From Apostichopus japonicus (taxonomy: Eukaryota > Echinodermata > Holothuroidea > Aspidochirotida > Stichopodidae), in contig NC_092576.1 in the NCBI RefSeq assembly GCF_037975245.1, positions 38,271,111 to 38,335,110 of the forward strand: 64,000 nucleotides of DNA. The letters are read 5' to 3'. Position 1 is the stretch's first letter. Each line of letters starts with the position of its first letter. The notes under the pieces are model-generated. The model was not told the DNA's origin, made no database searches, and saw only the letters and a program-made list of their open reading frames with translations. Of this stretch, positions 1-14,945 are shown piece after piece. A program made the position numbers and the translations under genes.

Positions 1-403
1 TGAATGGATGAAGAAAATAACAACCTGTTTAATTTATATAAAAACTGCTATTTGTAAGTGTAAACTAGGGCCTCATGTTCCTTTAGTCCAACAATTTTCA
101 TTCTTCTGAATAATTTATTGTTACAAACTATGTGTTTATTTCACATTTTGTCCCTATTTTACTCTCCCATTAATCACATTCCTTACCTGATGACTGTTTT
201 TTCATTGTTAGTGTATATCATTAGTAAATGTTTTATTCACTTGTGTTTGTTTTACTTCTACAAGTATATACACCTATCAATAAACTTTCAGTAATTATTC
301 AATATGACTTTATTACAAATTTCTCTCTTGTCTTCATCATTATTATCAATTAGTTATTTTATTAATGACTTAGGTTATATACATAACTAATAATTATTCT
401 TAC

Positions 404-597
404 TGCAGTTCCTTCAATCTTTGAGAGTGTTGTAGATAGTTTAATATTCCATTAACTTCATGTTCGTTCATTTCTCTCCCTTTCTCTGTCTCTATTGATG
501 TTATGATTGGTAGAGAGAGAACAGAGGAGAGGATAATATTCCCATCTTCATCAATCTCACTAAAAGACCTGCCTAGATTCACCCAGGATATGGGAAT
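404..597 (-). CDS. NLR LRR-like exon, Y type (copy A)
   Basis: Internal exon on the minus strand. The acceptor follows a TTCAG and the donor reads GTAAGA. The exon starts in phase 0 with the residues IPISWVNLGRSFSEIDEDGN and ends two bases into a codon. Its layout (L-rich strand, then an ILNYLQHSQRLKEL helix) matches the other Y exons of genes A and B, and resembles one leucine-rich-repeat unit of NLR receptors. It is 194 nt long, 15 nt shorter than the 209-nt Y exons, having lost five codons after the residues TSIE without breaking frame. It pairs with the X exon at 5883-6002. It would be the farthest downstream exon of gene A in this window, but no Z1/Z2 exons were found to join it in phase to the previous module, so its use in a transcript is uncertain. 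Confidence 0.6.
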
Positions 598-2035
598 CTG
601 AAGAAAGGAAAATAATAAATAGAATTAATATCATCATGTTTGTTTACAGGATTAATACTTGAAGTTATAACATTATAATTAACTGATGAATATTAACTCT
701 ATTAAATTCATGTAAATCAAATTATATTTTGTTTATTTTAATCATATTTTGTTTTTGTTATGTTGATTATATCATGATAAGTGGTTTGAATTTGTTAAAA
801 AATGGGTAATATTATTTAAAAAGTTTGTTTAATCTTCGCTTCATTTTATTTTATTAAGTGATATTTGGTCTGGGTATTAGGAGGGTGCCTTAGTGTGGAG
901 TAGGGCGTGGATATGGTTTACTCTCGTGAATGTTATGTTGTTATTGTCAAAGCGTGCGCAAGGGGTGTGAGAAAAAGGGGCCAATGGGTGCCGTACTGGG
1001 TAGAGTTGTGTGTAGTAGGGGTAAGGAGTGATGATTTAAGTTTGGGGAGCATGCAGACCGATTATACATATTAAATGTGTTTTACGGGGAGGCGAAAATG
1101 TGAAGAAAGGAACATTCTAAATATAAATAATATCATATCGCTTTATCAGGGTTTAAAGTTTAACACATATTTAACTCTTAACTACTATATAATTATAATG
1201 ATTAAATATTTTTAATTTTTAATTTATTTTTTATCTTGTGTGTGGTTGTATGGAGATATTCATTTCACAATCGGGTCATTTTTATGTTTACTGTTGTTTG
1301 TTTGTTACTCCCCTCTTTTATGAAATTAAATATCAATTTGTTGACTGAAAGCAGAATTTTGTGTTTTTCAGGACAGTTTGTGTTTGAATTTAGAAGAGAT
1401 TAAAGAATGACTTGAATTATTGTTATCGTTAGCTTTTGAAGAATATCATTAAAGCGTGTTAATTATATTTGATTACTTTCAAATATTTATACTCATTTTC
1501 CTACCGGGGGGGGGGGGGTTGAGGCTGTGAGGGATGCAGGCAATATATGTAAATTAATTTAATGTAATTATTTGTTTGAAACTAGGGTAAAACTTTATAC
1601 CTTGTTTACAAATATATGTTGTTATTTATTATGTATTGAGTTGTTTTATTAAGATACATAACACTAACATGCACATTTAGTCTCATCGCATGTTTCTAAA
1701 GAACATTAAAATACTTTAAATATACATTTGTAAATCTGTTTTTTTTTCCTAATGAAGTTGGTTTAGTTTGCAGTAGTAGCTTCGATTTAACATTTCCTTA
1801 TAAATGTTATTGTTCATATTTTGAGAGCAGGTGTCACAATTATTTATCTTGCTTAAAACAAAGTTTGCTATTTTTATTTATTTATTTAACATGGACGAGG
1901 CTAAACGATGGCAGGCTAAACACGTAACGAAAACGGGGTGCTTAAAATGTACCATTTTTTGAGTGGCGAAAATGAGCATTTATCTGCACGTGATGGTATT
2001 CAGTTACGTATTTATTGTATAATACTTCCAATATC

Positions 2036-2837
2036 ATGTCTCAGGAAAATAGACGAAAAGGCAGTCCAACAAAATCAGCCACAACATCCTTACCCAAAGG
2101 CGCACGTGCTTTGCCTAAGCGTATGGGCCTATTGCGCTACATATCTGAGGAACCCGAGGTTGACGAGGATGTAAGGGATATAGATCTAAAAGGAGGTTGG
2201 AAGACTTCAATAGAGGAGTTCCAACAAACTGTGGCAGATGCCATCAAAACTCTCCAAGCCTCGATCTCGAAATTGGAAAAAGACTTTGGCAAAGCTGTGG
2301 AATTTCAGGCAGAACGTTTAGAAACATTAGAATTAAAGATGGCGGCCAAAAGAAAAAAGAATGCGAGGATCTTTCCCGTAAAATCACGCGCTTGGAGCAG
2401 ACAATAGATTCCATCAACACCGAAGTTAATAAACAGGAGAGGGTGGCAAGAAGAATCAACTTTCGTATTGTGGGGATTCCGTCAACAGAAGCGGGGGTAT
2501 GTGAAAACATCGTCAAAACAACAGTACTTCCTTTGTTTACCGGCATTCCTGATATTTCGATCGAGAGGTGTCATAGAGACGGACGAAGCAATGGGGAGAG
2601 ATCGCCTCACATTCTAGTCCGGTGCATTTCATATAGAGACAAGATCGCTATTATGAAAGCCAGACGAACGACCTAGCAGATCAGTCATTTTTCATCTTCG
2701 ATGATCTAACAAAAATCGATCTGACTGAAAAGAAGAAATGGGCGCCTAAAGTCAGCGATATGTGCAAGCAAGGTACCAAACTTCGTTTTATCGGAGGAAA
2801 ATGGAGAGAAGCTTCGGGAAGGCCATACCAGTTCTGA
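2036..2837 (+). pseudogene. L1-type ORF1 protein (chaperone/RNA-binding), frameshifted
   Basis: Starting at MSQENRRKG, the translation gives a basic N-terminus and a coiled-coil stretch (roughly codons 55-125). It then gives the conserved RRM/CTD part of L1 ORF1p: RRINFRIVGIP, DISIERCHRDGR and HILVRCISYRDKIAIMKARR, followed by SFFIFDDLTKIDLTEKKKW and GTKLRFIGGKW before a TGA at 2835. Reading it needs two frame changes, one near 2340-2360 and one near 2673. In L1 elements this protein trimerises through its coiled coil and packages the element RNA. Here it cannot be made as a single product. Confidence 0.85.
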
Positions 2838-3099
2838 GACCTTGTATTGTCTTTTCTTAAATTTAGACATTTACTGGATCAGTATCGCTATTTTAAAAAT
2901 GGATTAAAAGTCCTGTAAGTATGTATTACAATACTTATTATTCTCCTTTAATTATTGACAAAAAACTCCGCTAAGCAGTGGAAAGAGCCTGTAGGGTGTT
3001 GTTGTTTTTTAGCCTCTTCATACAGATTCCATATGAACCGTATCAGTTGGATGGACGTTCATCTATTTGAGGTTAACGTCCTGGCCAATTGTATAGATG

Positions 3100-3500
3100 T
3101 TTTCTTTTTTGTTTTGTCAACTCGTGTTAAAGAAAAGGCGTAAGATTTTTGCATATATGCGAACTGAAAAAAGACATATTTATTTATTACAAGAAACTCA
3201 TATTACGCCCAGTGACGAATCTTATTGGCAAAATGAATGGGGAGGTCATAATCGTTTTAGTCATGGGTCATCTTGTAGCAAAGGTGTTTGTATACTTTTG
3301 AACCCGTCTTTAGATGTGACCATAATTCAGTGTTTGCCGTCGACTAATGGTATAATTTGTTATAGCCGAGGTTAAATGTTTTGATAAAATAATTGTAATC
3401 GTTTGCATCTATAGCAATTATTTAGACAGTGCCGATTTCTTTCAGGAATTATTACTAATACTGTGTAGTTACTCGAACTTGTTATGGGCGATGATTTCAA
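3100..3500 (+). pseudogene. ORF2 endonuclease fragment (exonuclease-endonuclease-phosphatase fold)
   Basis: The frame contains IYLLQETHITPSDESYW, then NEWGGHNRFSHGSSCSKGV and CILLNP, which match the QETH metal-binding motif and following strand of the apurinic-type endonuclease of L1/Tx1 ORF2. A GDDF near 3486 sits where the family has GDFN. Stops and frame changes separate these pieces. In an intact element this domain nicks the target site for target-primed reverse transcription. The reverse transcriptase palm that should follow is absent. Confidence 0.75.
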
Positions 3501-3759
3501 GGTGGGCTGAATGCAACTCATATTAAGTTTCATACACGGTTTAAAATGTTCCTGGGTTAAGCGTTATACTAGTAATAACTCTACTTTTTGGAAGTTGTAC
3601 TTTAATTATTATCTTAAGGATATGGGGCCCATTTGGGTTTTTTTTTATTGTATATATAAGGCAGTTGATATGCACACAAACATGTATTTATCAACGATAT
3701 TTTACACGGTTGGACTCTCTTCGCTTCTAAAGATGTCATTGAAAATTTTAAAGTCAAGT

Positions 3760-4325
3760 GATATGGAATAATCACAACATAAAGGTGAATAATCGTATTA
3801 TTTTTTTATAAAGCATGGTATAACAATGGAATCACATTTGTAAGCGATCTTACTAATGAGGGTGGTAATTTTTGTCTTTTTCTGACTTTAGAGAAAAGTA
3901 TCATATTAATTGTCCTTTCACTATTTAATATGGTGTAATTAGTGCTATCCCAGGTCATTGGAGAAGGTCACTAAATCACAGTAATAGTAATACTGAAACG
4001 TTGAACACTCAGGCCATTCATCAAACTCAATATCAGTTACGGTTCATTTATAAGCAGCTTATTCAAAGGGTAATCACTCGCCCTAAGTCTATTGTTAAAT
4101 AGAATGATAAGTTTGATTTAAATGAGAGTCAATGGAATGTAATCTTTCAAATTTCGTTTAAGTCTTTAAGGGAAACAAAGATAACGTATTTCCAGTATCG
4201 CTTTCTTCACCGTATTTTGGGAACAAATTATTTATTATTTCAAATGAAAATGACAGATAACCCTCGTTGTAATTGCTGCGGAGTTAATGATGAAACAATA
4301 GAACATCTTTTTGGGGGAATGTAAT
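3760..4325 (+). pseudogene. ORF2 C-terminal remnant of Tx1-type L1
   Basis: Pieces in different frames read WNNHNIKVNNR, then FYKAWYNNGITFVSDLTNEG, a degenerate ISAIPGHWRR-like stretch, and near 4190-4325 FQYRFLHRILGTNYLLFQM followed by NPRCNCCGVNDETIEHLF. This is the usual end of Tx1/L1 ORF2: the region after the polymerase thumb and a Cys-Cys-His cluster just before the terminus. About 2 kb of ORF2 normally lying between the endonuclease and this part is missing. Confidence 0.75.
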
Positions 4326-5882
4326 ATTAGTGCTAGCTTTATTTTAGACGTTGAGCAAAAAAAAAATCAATACACAGTTTGCTTTTTCAATAATATTTTT
4401 TGTTGTTGAAGAAGATACATACGCGTGTAATTTTGTTTACTTTTATATATATAATTTGTTAATCTGCTTTGACTACAAATCAAGGGCGGTGAGTCTGGTT
4501 AGTAACTATATTTAAAAGTTACTTGCGTTTGAAAAATACAACAACACATTGTAATCTATACTTATTATTTGTTGCTGAATAATATTGATACAATGCGTAA
4601 AAAAAACTGGTTGTTGTTTGTTGTTTCATAGTAAACATATTTTTAAATCCATTTGCCTACAAGTCAAGAATTGTAAAGGTGAATAATGGTACTAGATGTT
4701 GTACTAAAGCTATTATTGTTAATTATGTCTGAAAATAAGGTGTGATTTATCCTTTGTATACAAATATTTGTTATTATTTACCTTTACATGTAAATGTACT
4801 CCTGAATTTAAACAAAGTTTATCAAAATATATTCATAAAGTAGTGCTATATAATTTGAGCTGGTTTTGAAAAATATACAAAAGTTGACTTGCAAGCGATT
4901 TTATAGTCATTTGTTTATTAAGCATATCAAAACAATTCGTAGATATTTGTTGTTGTATACTGTTTACTGTTTACTTTGAAGACATAAAGTTTCCATTTAG
5001 GCAGCTGAAGGAAATCTAGTCATGACAGCAACTGGTGTGACATATTGTACCGATATTCATATTTATCGCTTAAGAGAAGGGTGATATTGTATTATTATTA
5101 TTATTATTATTTTGTTTTGTTTTACATACACTTGTTATTATTTATTTATTTTCAATGAAGTTTAATTATCAATATTTGTTTAATCTCTATTCATCATCGT
5201 TATCACAGACATTAGTTGATTCAGGAGTTACCATTTCATGACAAGGGTTAAATATGAGGGATTGGTAGGTTGGTTATTTAAATCAATTTATATCAGGATT
5301 AGACTGTATGCAATGTTGCTGTTTATTAAATAGAAGTTGAGTGACAATTTAATATCGGGGTGGGGTGTTAGCGATGGGTTTTTGGTGTTGTAAATTTCTT
5401 GATGTTCATATCTTGAAAATATCATTTTATTCATTTTACAAATACTATTTACCATATTTAATGATTGGGGAACATCGCGTTGTGTTAAATCTTACCTAAC
5501 CATAGCCACGAATTAAGTTACAGGTTTAAACGGTACCCGATGACTGGAGGGGTTGGAGTGGTGTGATATTCATATTTTAGGTTTTAGCTAAGGGATACAG
5601 GGAGGTGAATAGTTTACGTTTCAGAGGAAGATGTTTTATAATATTGACTCATTCCATTAAAGACAGATACTAAGAGGAAGAGACAGGGATAGTAATGAAT
5701 AGTTTTGTTATGTTTGTATTGTATTGTTGTATTATTTGTTTAGAAACACATTTCAATAATGATCAAAGGTAAACGGTCTTATTTATGTATTCTTCCTCAC
5801 ACTAAGGTGGTCGGGGAAATATTTTGTAATATTGGATTTCTACAAGTTCCGTACTCACGTGACCCATTGACGATGTACTTAC

Positions 5883-6002
5883 GTTATAACTGGACGCTTT
5901 CATCAGGAGCTCTATGGCTGACATCTGTACTGACACACTGTCTTTGTAACTGATGGATATAGTTTGTGAGCACAACTCTGTAATAGTTTGAACGTCATCA
6001 GC
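5883..6002 (-). CDS. NLR repeat-module exon, X type (copy A)
   Basis: A 120-nt exon (40 codons, phase 0 at both ends). The acceptor is TTTAATAG and the donor GTAAGTAC. It reads ADDVQTITELCSQTISISYK and ends IELLMKASSYN. The same exon, of the same length, occurs at 20177-20296 and 39308-39427. It also resembles the last 40 or so codons of both NACHT exons (gene A: TVKELCANSVIINRDDSKLL and QLLHIASSHD). So X exons look like duplicated copies of the end of the NACHT exon. The next exon downstream on this strand is the Y exon at 404-597, with matching phase. Confidence 0.65.
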
Positions 6003-7948
6003 CTATTAAACAAGATACACATTGTTTTAGTAATAACCGATGAGAAATGATAAGGCATAGAATGATAATTGTTTATGAAAATGATAGATATAACCAAGTC
6101 CCACTTTACTAGTCGTTACAATAATAACTAATATCTATGTAGATTCCTGTAGTGTGTGATGAGGCACGGTGGTTGTAACCTGTATGGGCGAACTGTACAG
6201 TGCATACATATCTTGTGTAAGGATCCAACTCCTGAAATCCGATACTAAACACTATCATGATTTAAATAGCCATGATGAACATTCGCCTTGAACGGAATGA
6301 ATACATTAGTGCAAGTATAAATGATTGATATTTAATAGTACGTTACTGTCCATGGTTAAACATTAGAGGAAAAATAAATAAAAAGGTTATACGTAACTGT
6401 TTAAAGAAAAAATAAAATGCAAAATACTCCTTCTTTTTTTACCTTACATTTTTCTGTTTTTGAGGATAGATTGAAATATTTCCTGACCTTTTCTGATATA
6501 GATGTTCTTCTATGTCATCAAGAACATACCAATTAACAAGTGCCTGTGATTTAGGATGGCTTTCAATCATCTTGCATGGTGAAGTTAACTGTAGTATTAT
6601 CCTGGACTCTAATATATGCCCTATGCCAGATAAAATTGTCCTGTGCTTGAGATTGGGTACAAATATTTCCTGACTTTTTTAATATTCTCCTATTCTTTAG
6701 TCATTGACTCCCATACATAGAGGATTTATGCATGTAATTTTGTCCTGTGTTTGAGGATGGTTAACTAATTTTATGACCTTTGATTTTTTATTTCTACTTT
6801 CCTATTTTATCATGGAAATACCTTTGAACCTAGGCCTATGATTTAGGATAGCCTTCAATTTTTCTGATGAAGTTTGTTTTGTTAAAGTCATTGACTCCCA
6901 TAGAGGCCCTCTGCCTGTTACATTGTTCTGTTTTTGAGGATAGATTTAAATATTTCCTGACCTTTTCTGATATAATTGTTCTTCTATGTCATCAAGAACA
7001 TACCAATTAACAAGTGCCTGTGATTTAGGATGGCTTTCAATCATCTTGCACGGTGAAGTTAACTGTAGTATTATCCTGGACTCTAATATAGGCCCTATGC
7101 CAGATTAAATTGTCCTGTGCTTGAGATTGGGTACAAATATTTCCTGACTTTTTTAACAGTCTCCTATTCTATAGTCATTGACTCCCATACATAGAGGATT
7201 TATGCATGTAATTTTGTCCTGTGTTTGAGGATGGTTAACTAATTTTATGACCTTTGACTTTTTATTTCTATTTTATCATGGAAATAACTTTGAATAGGGG
7301 CCTATGATTTAGGATAGCCTTTAATCTTCCTGATGATTGTTTTTTTGTGTTATAGTCATTGACACCCATACATAGGGGATTTATGCATGTAATATCGTCC
7401 TGTGTTTGAGGATGGTTAACTAATTTTATGACCTTTGATTTTTTATTTCTATTTTCTATTTTATCATGGAAATACCTTTGAACCTAGGCCTATGATTTAG
7501 GATAACCTTCAATTTTTCTGATGAAGTTTGTTTTGTTAGAGTCATTGACTCCCATAGAGGCCCTCTTCCTTTTACATTGTTCTGTTTTTGAGGATAGATT
7601 TAAATATTTCCTGACCTTTTCTGATATAGATGTTCTTCTATTTCATCAAGAACATATCAATTAACAAGTGCCTGTGATTTAGGATGGCTTTCAATCATCT
7701 CGCACGGTGAAGTTAACTGTAGTATTATCCTGGACTCCAATATAGGCCCTATGCCAGATAAAATTGTCAAGATTGGAAATACCTTTGCACCTAGGCCTAT
7801 GATTTAGGATAGCCTTCAATTTTTCTGATGAAGTTTGTTTTGTTAAAGTCATTGACTCCCATAGAGGCCCTCTGCCTGTTACATTGTTCTGTTTTTGAGG
7901 ATAGCTTTAAATAATTCCTAACCTTTTCTGATATTATTGTTCTTCTAT

Positions 7949-8950
<1,002 letters not shown>

Positions 8951-10099
8951 TCTTCTATGTCATCAAGAACATACCAATTAACAAGTGCCTGTGATCTAGG
9001 ATGGCTTTCTGTCATCTTGTATCGTGAAGTTTACTGTAGTATTATCCTGGACTCTAATATAGGCCCTATGCCAGATAAATTTCCTTCTATTTTGTAATGT
9101 TCTCCTGTTCTATCAGAACATTTGTATCTTTCAACAAAGGCCTGTGATTTTGGCAGCTTTCATACATTTTTTTGGTGAAGTTTTTGTGTTATAGTCATTG
9201 ACTCCCATACATAGGGGATTTTTGCATGTAAATTTGTCCTGTGTTTGAGGATGGTTAACTAATTTTAAAACATTTGATTTTTTTTTCTATTTTCCTATTT
9301 TATCATGTAAATATTTTTGAATAGGGGCCTATGATTTAGGACTTTAATCTTCCTGATGACTGTTTTTTGTGTTATAGTCATTGACTCCCATACATAGAGG
9401 ATTTATGCATGTAACTTTATCCTGTGTTTGGGGATGACTTAAGTAATGTTATGACATTTGATTTTTTATTTATGTTCTCCTATTTTATCATGGAATCACC
9501 AATTAACAAGTGCCTGTGATTTAGGATGGCTTTCAATCATCTTGCATGGTGAAGTTTACTGTAGTATTATCCTGGACTCTTATATAGGCCCTATGTTAGA
9601 TACAATTGTCCTGTGTTTAGGATGGATCTAAATATTTCCTGACTGTTTTAATGTTCTAGCTATTCTATCAAAATCAGTTGTACCTTTGAATAGGCGCCTG
9701 TGATTTTGGATATCTTTCAATCTTCATGATGGAATGTCTTGTGTTAAAGTCATTGACTTTTGTAAAGGCCCTATCGCTATTAGCATGTTTCATGGATTTC
9801 CATATGTTCTGACATTTTCTCCATTAATGTTCTTCTACCTCTTTCATCAAGAGCATACCTTTCAACAAGGGCTTATGGTTATTGACTCCCATATTGGCTA
9901 TATGTCTGTTACATTGTCCTGCATTTGAGAATGGATTACCATACTTTTTTTTACAACAACCTAGTTTAACAAGAATTCACTTTTGATTAAAGTATTTTGG
10001 GTATGGTTGCTTTCTATCTTCCTGGTGAAGTTTGCTGTAGTACTATCACAGACATTTATATAGGCCATATGCCTGTTACATTGTCCTTTTTGTTGTTTA

Positions 10100-11695
10100 T
10101 ATACGTAAGTTATGCCTAATGAAGTTATCTTTAGTTAATGGCCATGGTCTCCTACTATATTAAATATAGTCCAAATGGTTATATGAGCTTAAGTATAGAT
10201 TCAAATTGTCCTGCTGGAGTTTATAGTTCAGCCATGCATTAAATATTTATATTATACCCAATTTTATCAAGTATGCATGGACATGTGTGTGAGGATGGAT
10301 ATCTGTATTACCTTAATTTTTAGCAATGTCCTCTGACTTTATCAGGGATATACCTTTTAATAGCCCTGGGTTAGAGTATTTGTAATGGCATAACCTTCAG
10401 GCAAGCAAGAACAATGAACCATATATGGCCTCTATTCTTCAAGTATATATTCCATTTAAAATATAAATGGTTTTTATGTGAGGATTGAGCCCATTATGTT
10501 GCAAAAGAAGATGTTGTAAGTACTTATATGTTTGAGAGTAAATCTTACAACATTTTCTTCTGCATGTATGAGAGTTAGCGTCAACTGACATATTGGTAAA
10601 ACAAAACAAATCAGCCCTCAAAAGAGTAAAATAAAGTGATATGAATTCATGTGCTCATGTTGCAGACAAGATGTAGTACTTGCCCCTATTATTTTCTTAC
10701 ATGGTCTGAGGGTTAACATAAAAAAAGCAGTAGAGGCAATTGTGGCGTGGCTATTATTATTATGTCGTTGCGAGAGTGATGACGCACTCTGTACGGACCA
10801 GATGTACTGTGTTCCTGCCAGAATTTAGTAAAAGGTATACAGTGTGTTCCTGCCTACTTTTCCGTATTTAAAGTAGGGGTAATGAGTGTTCCCTCATGTG
10901 TCCACAGGGTAAATTGATGTTCCGAAAAATGTGTTACAGCCCAGGGTAACTTTGTGTTCTCACACGTTTCGCTGCCAACTGCAGAATCGGGAGTTATTTA
11001 AACAATGGTAGCATAGTTAAGTTATTGTATACTTATTGTCATAACATTTACTTCATAATCCAATTAATTTAATACCATATTTCTTGTGCAAAGAGTTGCT
11101 TCATATTATTTTAAGTGGACTCTGATGAAATTCTCGCACCTATAGGAATGAGGGAATATTAAGTTAACATACTGTATGAATGTAACACTATGTCAGTCGG
11201 ATATGTTATAATAGCAAAATTTGTGTACACGCTAATATATCAGAACATTCTAACATTTTTTTAACTCTATTATTCCTCTTGCAGGGTTTTTCTTCATTTT
11301 TTAGATAAATTAGAAAATCTACCACCGAGCCTTATTGTCGTCATTTCCTGACTTACATGACCTGTGTTTGAGAGTGGATTCTCATTACTGTTGAAGTTAT
11401 TGTATCCTAATGCATAATTGTTAAGCATGAACATCACACCCGGCATAAAAAAATGATCTAAGCCCTGGCTGCATTATTTAAATCTTGCTTGCATTAAAAA
11501 CAATTCTGAGAAATACTTTATTTGACTGAACTTATCATGTGTCAGGGCTCTCGCCAGTTTTTTAGTCAAACCGGGTGGGCCCAAGTGCCAACGATTAAAT
11601 TGTATGTTGTAGGTACCTGGTGTGGTGTCAAGTGACCCGCATTATTGGAGGGTCCAGGGAAAGAAGCCCCCTGAAATTTAAGCGCATTTTTTCAG
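10100..11695. other. No gene seen; AT-rich non-coding stretch
   Basis: No open frame or splice-bounded exon stands out on either strand. Near 11544 the phrase CAGGGCTCTCGCCAG resembles the outer end of some animal DNA transposons, but no partner end or target duplication was found. Sequence just before 11696 leads into the 207-bp tandem repeat. Confidence 0.5.
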
Positions 11696-12400
11696 ACTAG
11701 CCATTTCCTTCATTTATTTACATGTTTTGTAGCATTTTAATAAGTCAAACAGCAAGTTTTGCCCTAACCTGGATAAATACATGCACATTATTTGAGTTAG
11801 TTTTGATGTCTTGGGTTTATTGGTACATGCACACTATGTCCTGACATTGCACGTGGTGCCTAATCATGTCCTGTGTTTTGGGGAATTGTGTCATTTTTTT
11901 TCAGACTAGCCATTTCCTTCATTTATTTACATGTTTTGTAGTATTTTAATAAGTCAAACAGCAAGTTTTGCCCTAACCTGGATAAATGCATGCACATTAT
12001 TTGAGTTATTTTTGATGTCTTGGGTTTATTGGTACGTTCACTCTATGTCCTGGCATTGCACATGGTGCCTAATCATGTCCTGTGTTTTGGGGGATTGTGT
12101 CATTCTTCCATACTAGCCATTTCCTTCATTTATTTACATGTTTTGTAGTATTTTAATAAGTCAAGCAGTTAGTTTTGCCCTAAACTGGTTAAATGCATGC
12201 ACATTATTTGAGTTAATTTTGATGTCTTGGGTTTATTGGTACATTCACTCTATGTCCTGGCATTGCACGTGGTGCCTAATCATGTCCTGTGTTTTGGGGG
12301 ATTGTGCATTTACAAACTAGCCATTTCTTTCATTTCTTTACATCTTTTATGGTATTTTATTTAGCTCAAAGGGTTATTTTGCCCTTAAATGGTAAATAGT
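11696..12400. repeat. About 207-bp tandem repeat, three full copies and one partial
   Basis: Units start with ACTAGCCATTTC at 11696, 11905, 12112 and 12316, giving periods of 209, 207 and 204 bp. Each full unit carries TTTGATGTCTTGGGTTTATT and TGCCTAATCATGTCCTGTG. The fourth breaks off after about 85 bp. The two short open frames in the second and third units are in-phase copies of each other because of the repeat, not evidence of a gene. Confidence 0.9.
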
Positions 12401-12507
12401 ATATTTTACAGACATGTCCCCACCCTACACTCAAGTTTCCTACAGGTCCCAGGTTATGTGGAGAAAATGGGATGAAAAAGCATGTCCCGACTTTACTCAT
12501 TGGGTGC

Positions 12508-12607
12508 GTATGTATGTATGTATGTATGTGTGTATGTATGTATGTATGTATGTATGCGTGTATGTATGTATGTATGTATGTATGCGTGTATGCGTGTATG
12601 TATGTAT
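12508..12607. repeat. (ATGT)n microsatellite at the tail of a SINE
   Basis: About 100 bp of ATGT/GTGT/GCGT tetranucleotide variants. It lies immediately at the 3' side of the SINE fragment next to it (minus-strand sense), where the unit reads ACAT. This suggests that the array grew from the SINE's own simple-repeat tail. Confidence 0.85.
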
Positions 12608-12700
12608 ATGTGATCTTCCCGCAAGCAGGAACTCGCGAAAGAAGCCATGGAGGCTTATAGACTCGCAAGCTGACCGAAGCCAATCTCTGTAGTATTTCCC
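12608..12700 (-). mobile_element. 5'-truncated copy of a tRNA-derived SINE (tail part)
   Basis: On the minus strand it reads GCGAGTTCCTGCTTGCGGGA preceded by GGTCAGCTTGCGAGTC-like sequence. This closely matches the 3' half of the SINE at 38925-39156. The tRNA-like head is missing here. As in the other copy, the tail runs into ACAT-type repeats. Confidence 0.7.
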
Positions 12701-12899
12701 CATACTTTCCCCATACATAATTGTAGTATTTCCCCATACTTCACGACAATAGTTTAGGTATCGAAGGAAAATTGCACAGTAAAACATACATAGTGCATCA
12801 CTATTTATATGTACAGGATCAATAATTTGAGCCCAATAGATGCTTGAGGCACACCCCCTACTATATTATGAAAACACTGACTTAAAATTGCTGATTTGG

Positions 12900-13945
<1,046 letters not shown>

Positions 13946-14766
13946 CACTTTTATTTTATCATATTTCCATCTCTACCACAGTATTCATTACAATCACCGT
14001 TCCCATCACCATTACCACTGTGTCCCTTTTGGTTTCCTTCTTATCTTTATCTATTTCTTCCATTGCCTTATCTTTTCTTTCGTCTTTCTCCATTACTTTC
14101 AAAAAGGAAAAGGAAAGAAAAACTTTAAACATAATCTACGCGCCATCTCTCCCATTGAATACAATATATTTTCATTGTATTGTTCAAGTATTTGATTGAC
14201 AGGTGTTGAACGAAAGAAAATGTTAATCTATTGAAAGTGTCAGTACAGTCAGTGTACATCTTTAGCAAGGGAAATAAAGAAATAAAAAAAGATGAAATAA
14301 GTTTAACAGACTTTTAGGGGAAAATAATGTCTACTGTCTGAGTAGAAAATGCGAAGAAATGGTTAACGTACAGATGTAATTATATAAATGTGTACAGTGT
14401 TGGGTATATAAGACACGGCTAAACTTTTCAACTGGAAATTTGGTGACAACACAACTTGTTCAGTATATTGAGATTAAGGAAGAGTCATAAGCCTTGCAAG
14501 TTTGGAAGGGGGAGGGTGTGTGTGTGTGAATGGCGGGGGGGGGGGGTGGTGAGCAGAATACTGCACTGTTAGAAAGGATCTACAGTAAAATCTTCTGAAA
14601 TATCAATCTAAAAACAGATGTACTGTGTTTGTTTCTACTGTACTGCAAACAATGAGAATAGAAGCGCAAAATACATATACGTGATTTTGAGTATTATTTA
14701 CATATAAACTGTTTTATTGGTCTCTACTGTGTGGGCATTGACTGTAATGTTATGTGGGTTAATAAC
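13946..14766. other. No gene seen
   Basis: AT-rich sequence with a GT/G-rich stretch (about 14510-14550). No exon-like segment with consensus splice sites was found. Confidence 0.5.
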
Positions 14767-14808
14767 CAGGCGCGTATCCAGGATTTTCTAACCCGGGGGG
14801 CGCGAATT

Positions 14809-14945
14809 ACTATCTAAGCGGAGCGCCACCATCGGTTGGCGCGGAGCGTAGAAGACAATTTCTGGTTTTGATAGCCCCCCAGATCACCGGAAATGGCACT
14901 TCTCGGGCTTGAAAATGAGCAACCAGATGTAGACTTTTGCCTGAG
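14809..14945 (+). repeat. Interspersed GC-rich hairpin core, copy 2
   Basis: It contains TATCTAAGCGGAGCGCCACC and the self-complementary GCGCCACCATCGGTTGGCGC (stem GCGCCA/TGGCGC). It matches 8021-8165 and 16033-16175 in the same orientation for the first 40-130 bp, then diverges. No coding role is apparent. Confidence 0.75.

Larger units (their letters stand above)
1885..4340 (+). mobile_element. Decayed L1/Tx1-type non-LTR retrotransposon
   Basis: On the plus strand, in order: an L1-like ORF1, the start of an apurinic-type endonuclease, and the C-terminal end of an ORF2 (thumb region and zinc-knuckle-like tail). The order and the motifs fit the Tx1 branch of L1 elements. The element is about 2.5 kb, far shorter than a complete 5-6 kb element: the middle of ORF2, including the reverse transcriptase palm, is missing, and every reading frame is broken. 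It lies in the part of segmental copy A that copy B lacks. The end points are approximate, set by the outermost recognisable coding sequence. Confidence 0.8.
1..6380. repeat. Segmental duplication, copy A (runs off left edge)
   Basis: This stretch is a diverged copy of 16921-20870, in the same orientation. Matching landmarks include the opening bases (compare 16922), the Y exon at 404-597 (compare 17840-18048), the intron block near 850-960 (compare 18310-18400), the block near 4645-5060 (compare 18920-19320), and the X exon at 5883-6002 (compare 20177-20296). Similarity fades near 6380, where satellite DNA begins. Copy A carries about 3.1 kb absent from copy B (roughly 1466-4630), which includes a decayed L1-type retrotransposon. 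It lacks the long (TA)n tract and the palindromic insertion of copy B. Introns are conserved along with exons, so one duplication of a genomic segment explains it better than exon retroposition. Confidence 0.85.

Noticed and set aside
11931-12320. Two near-identical 60-codon frames in a row
   Set aside because: They arise from the 207-bp tandem repeat; the first and fourth units do not keep the frame.
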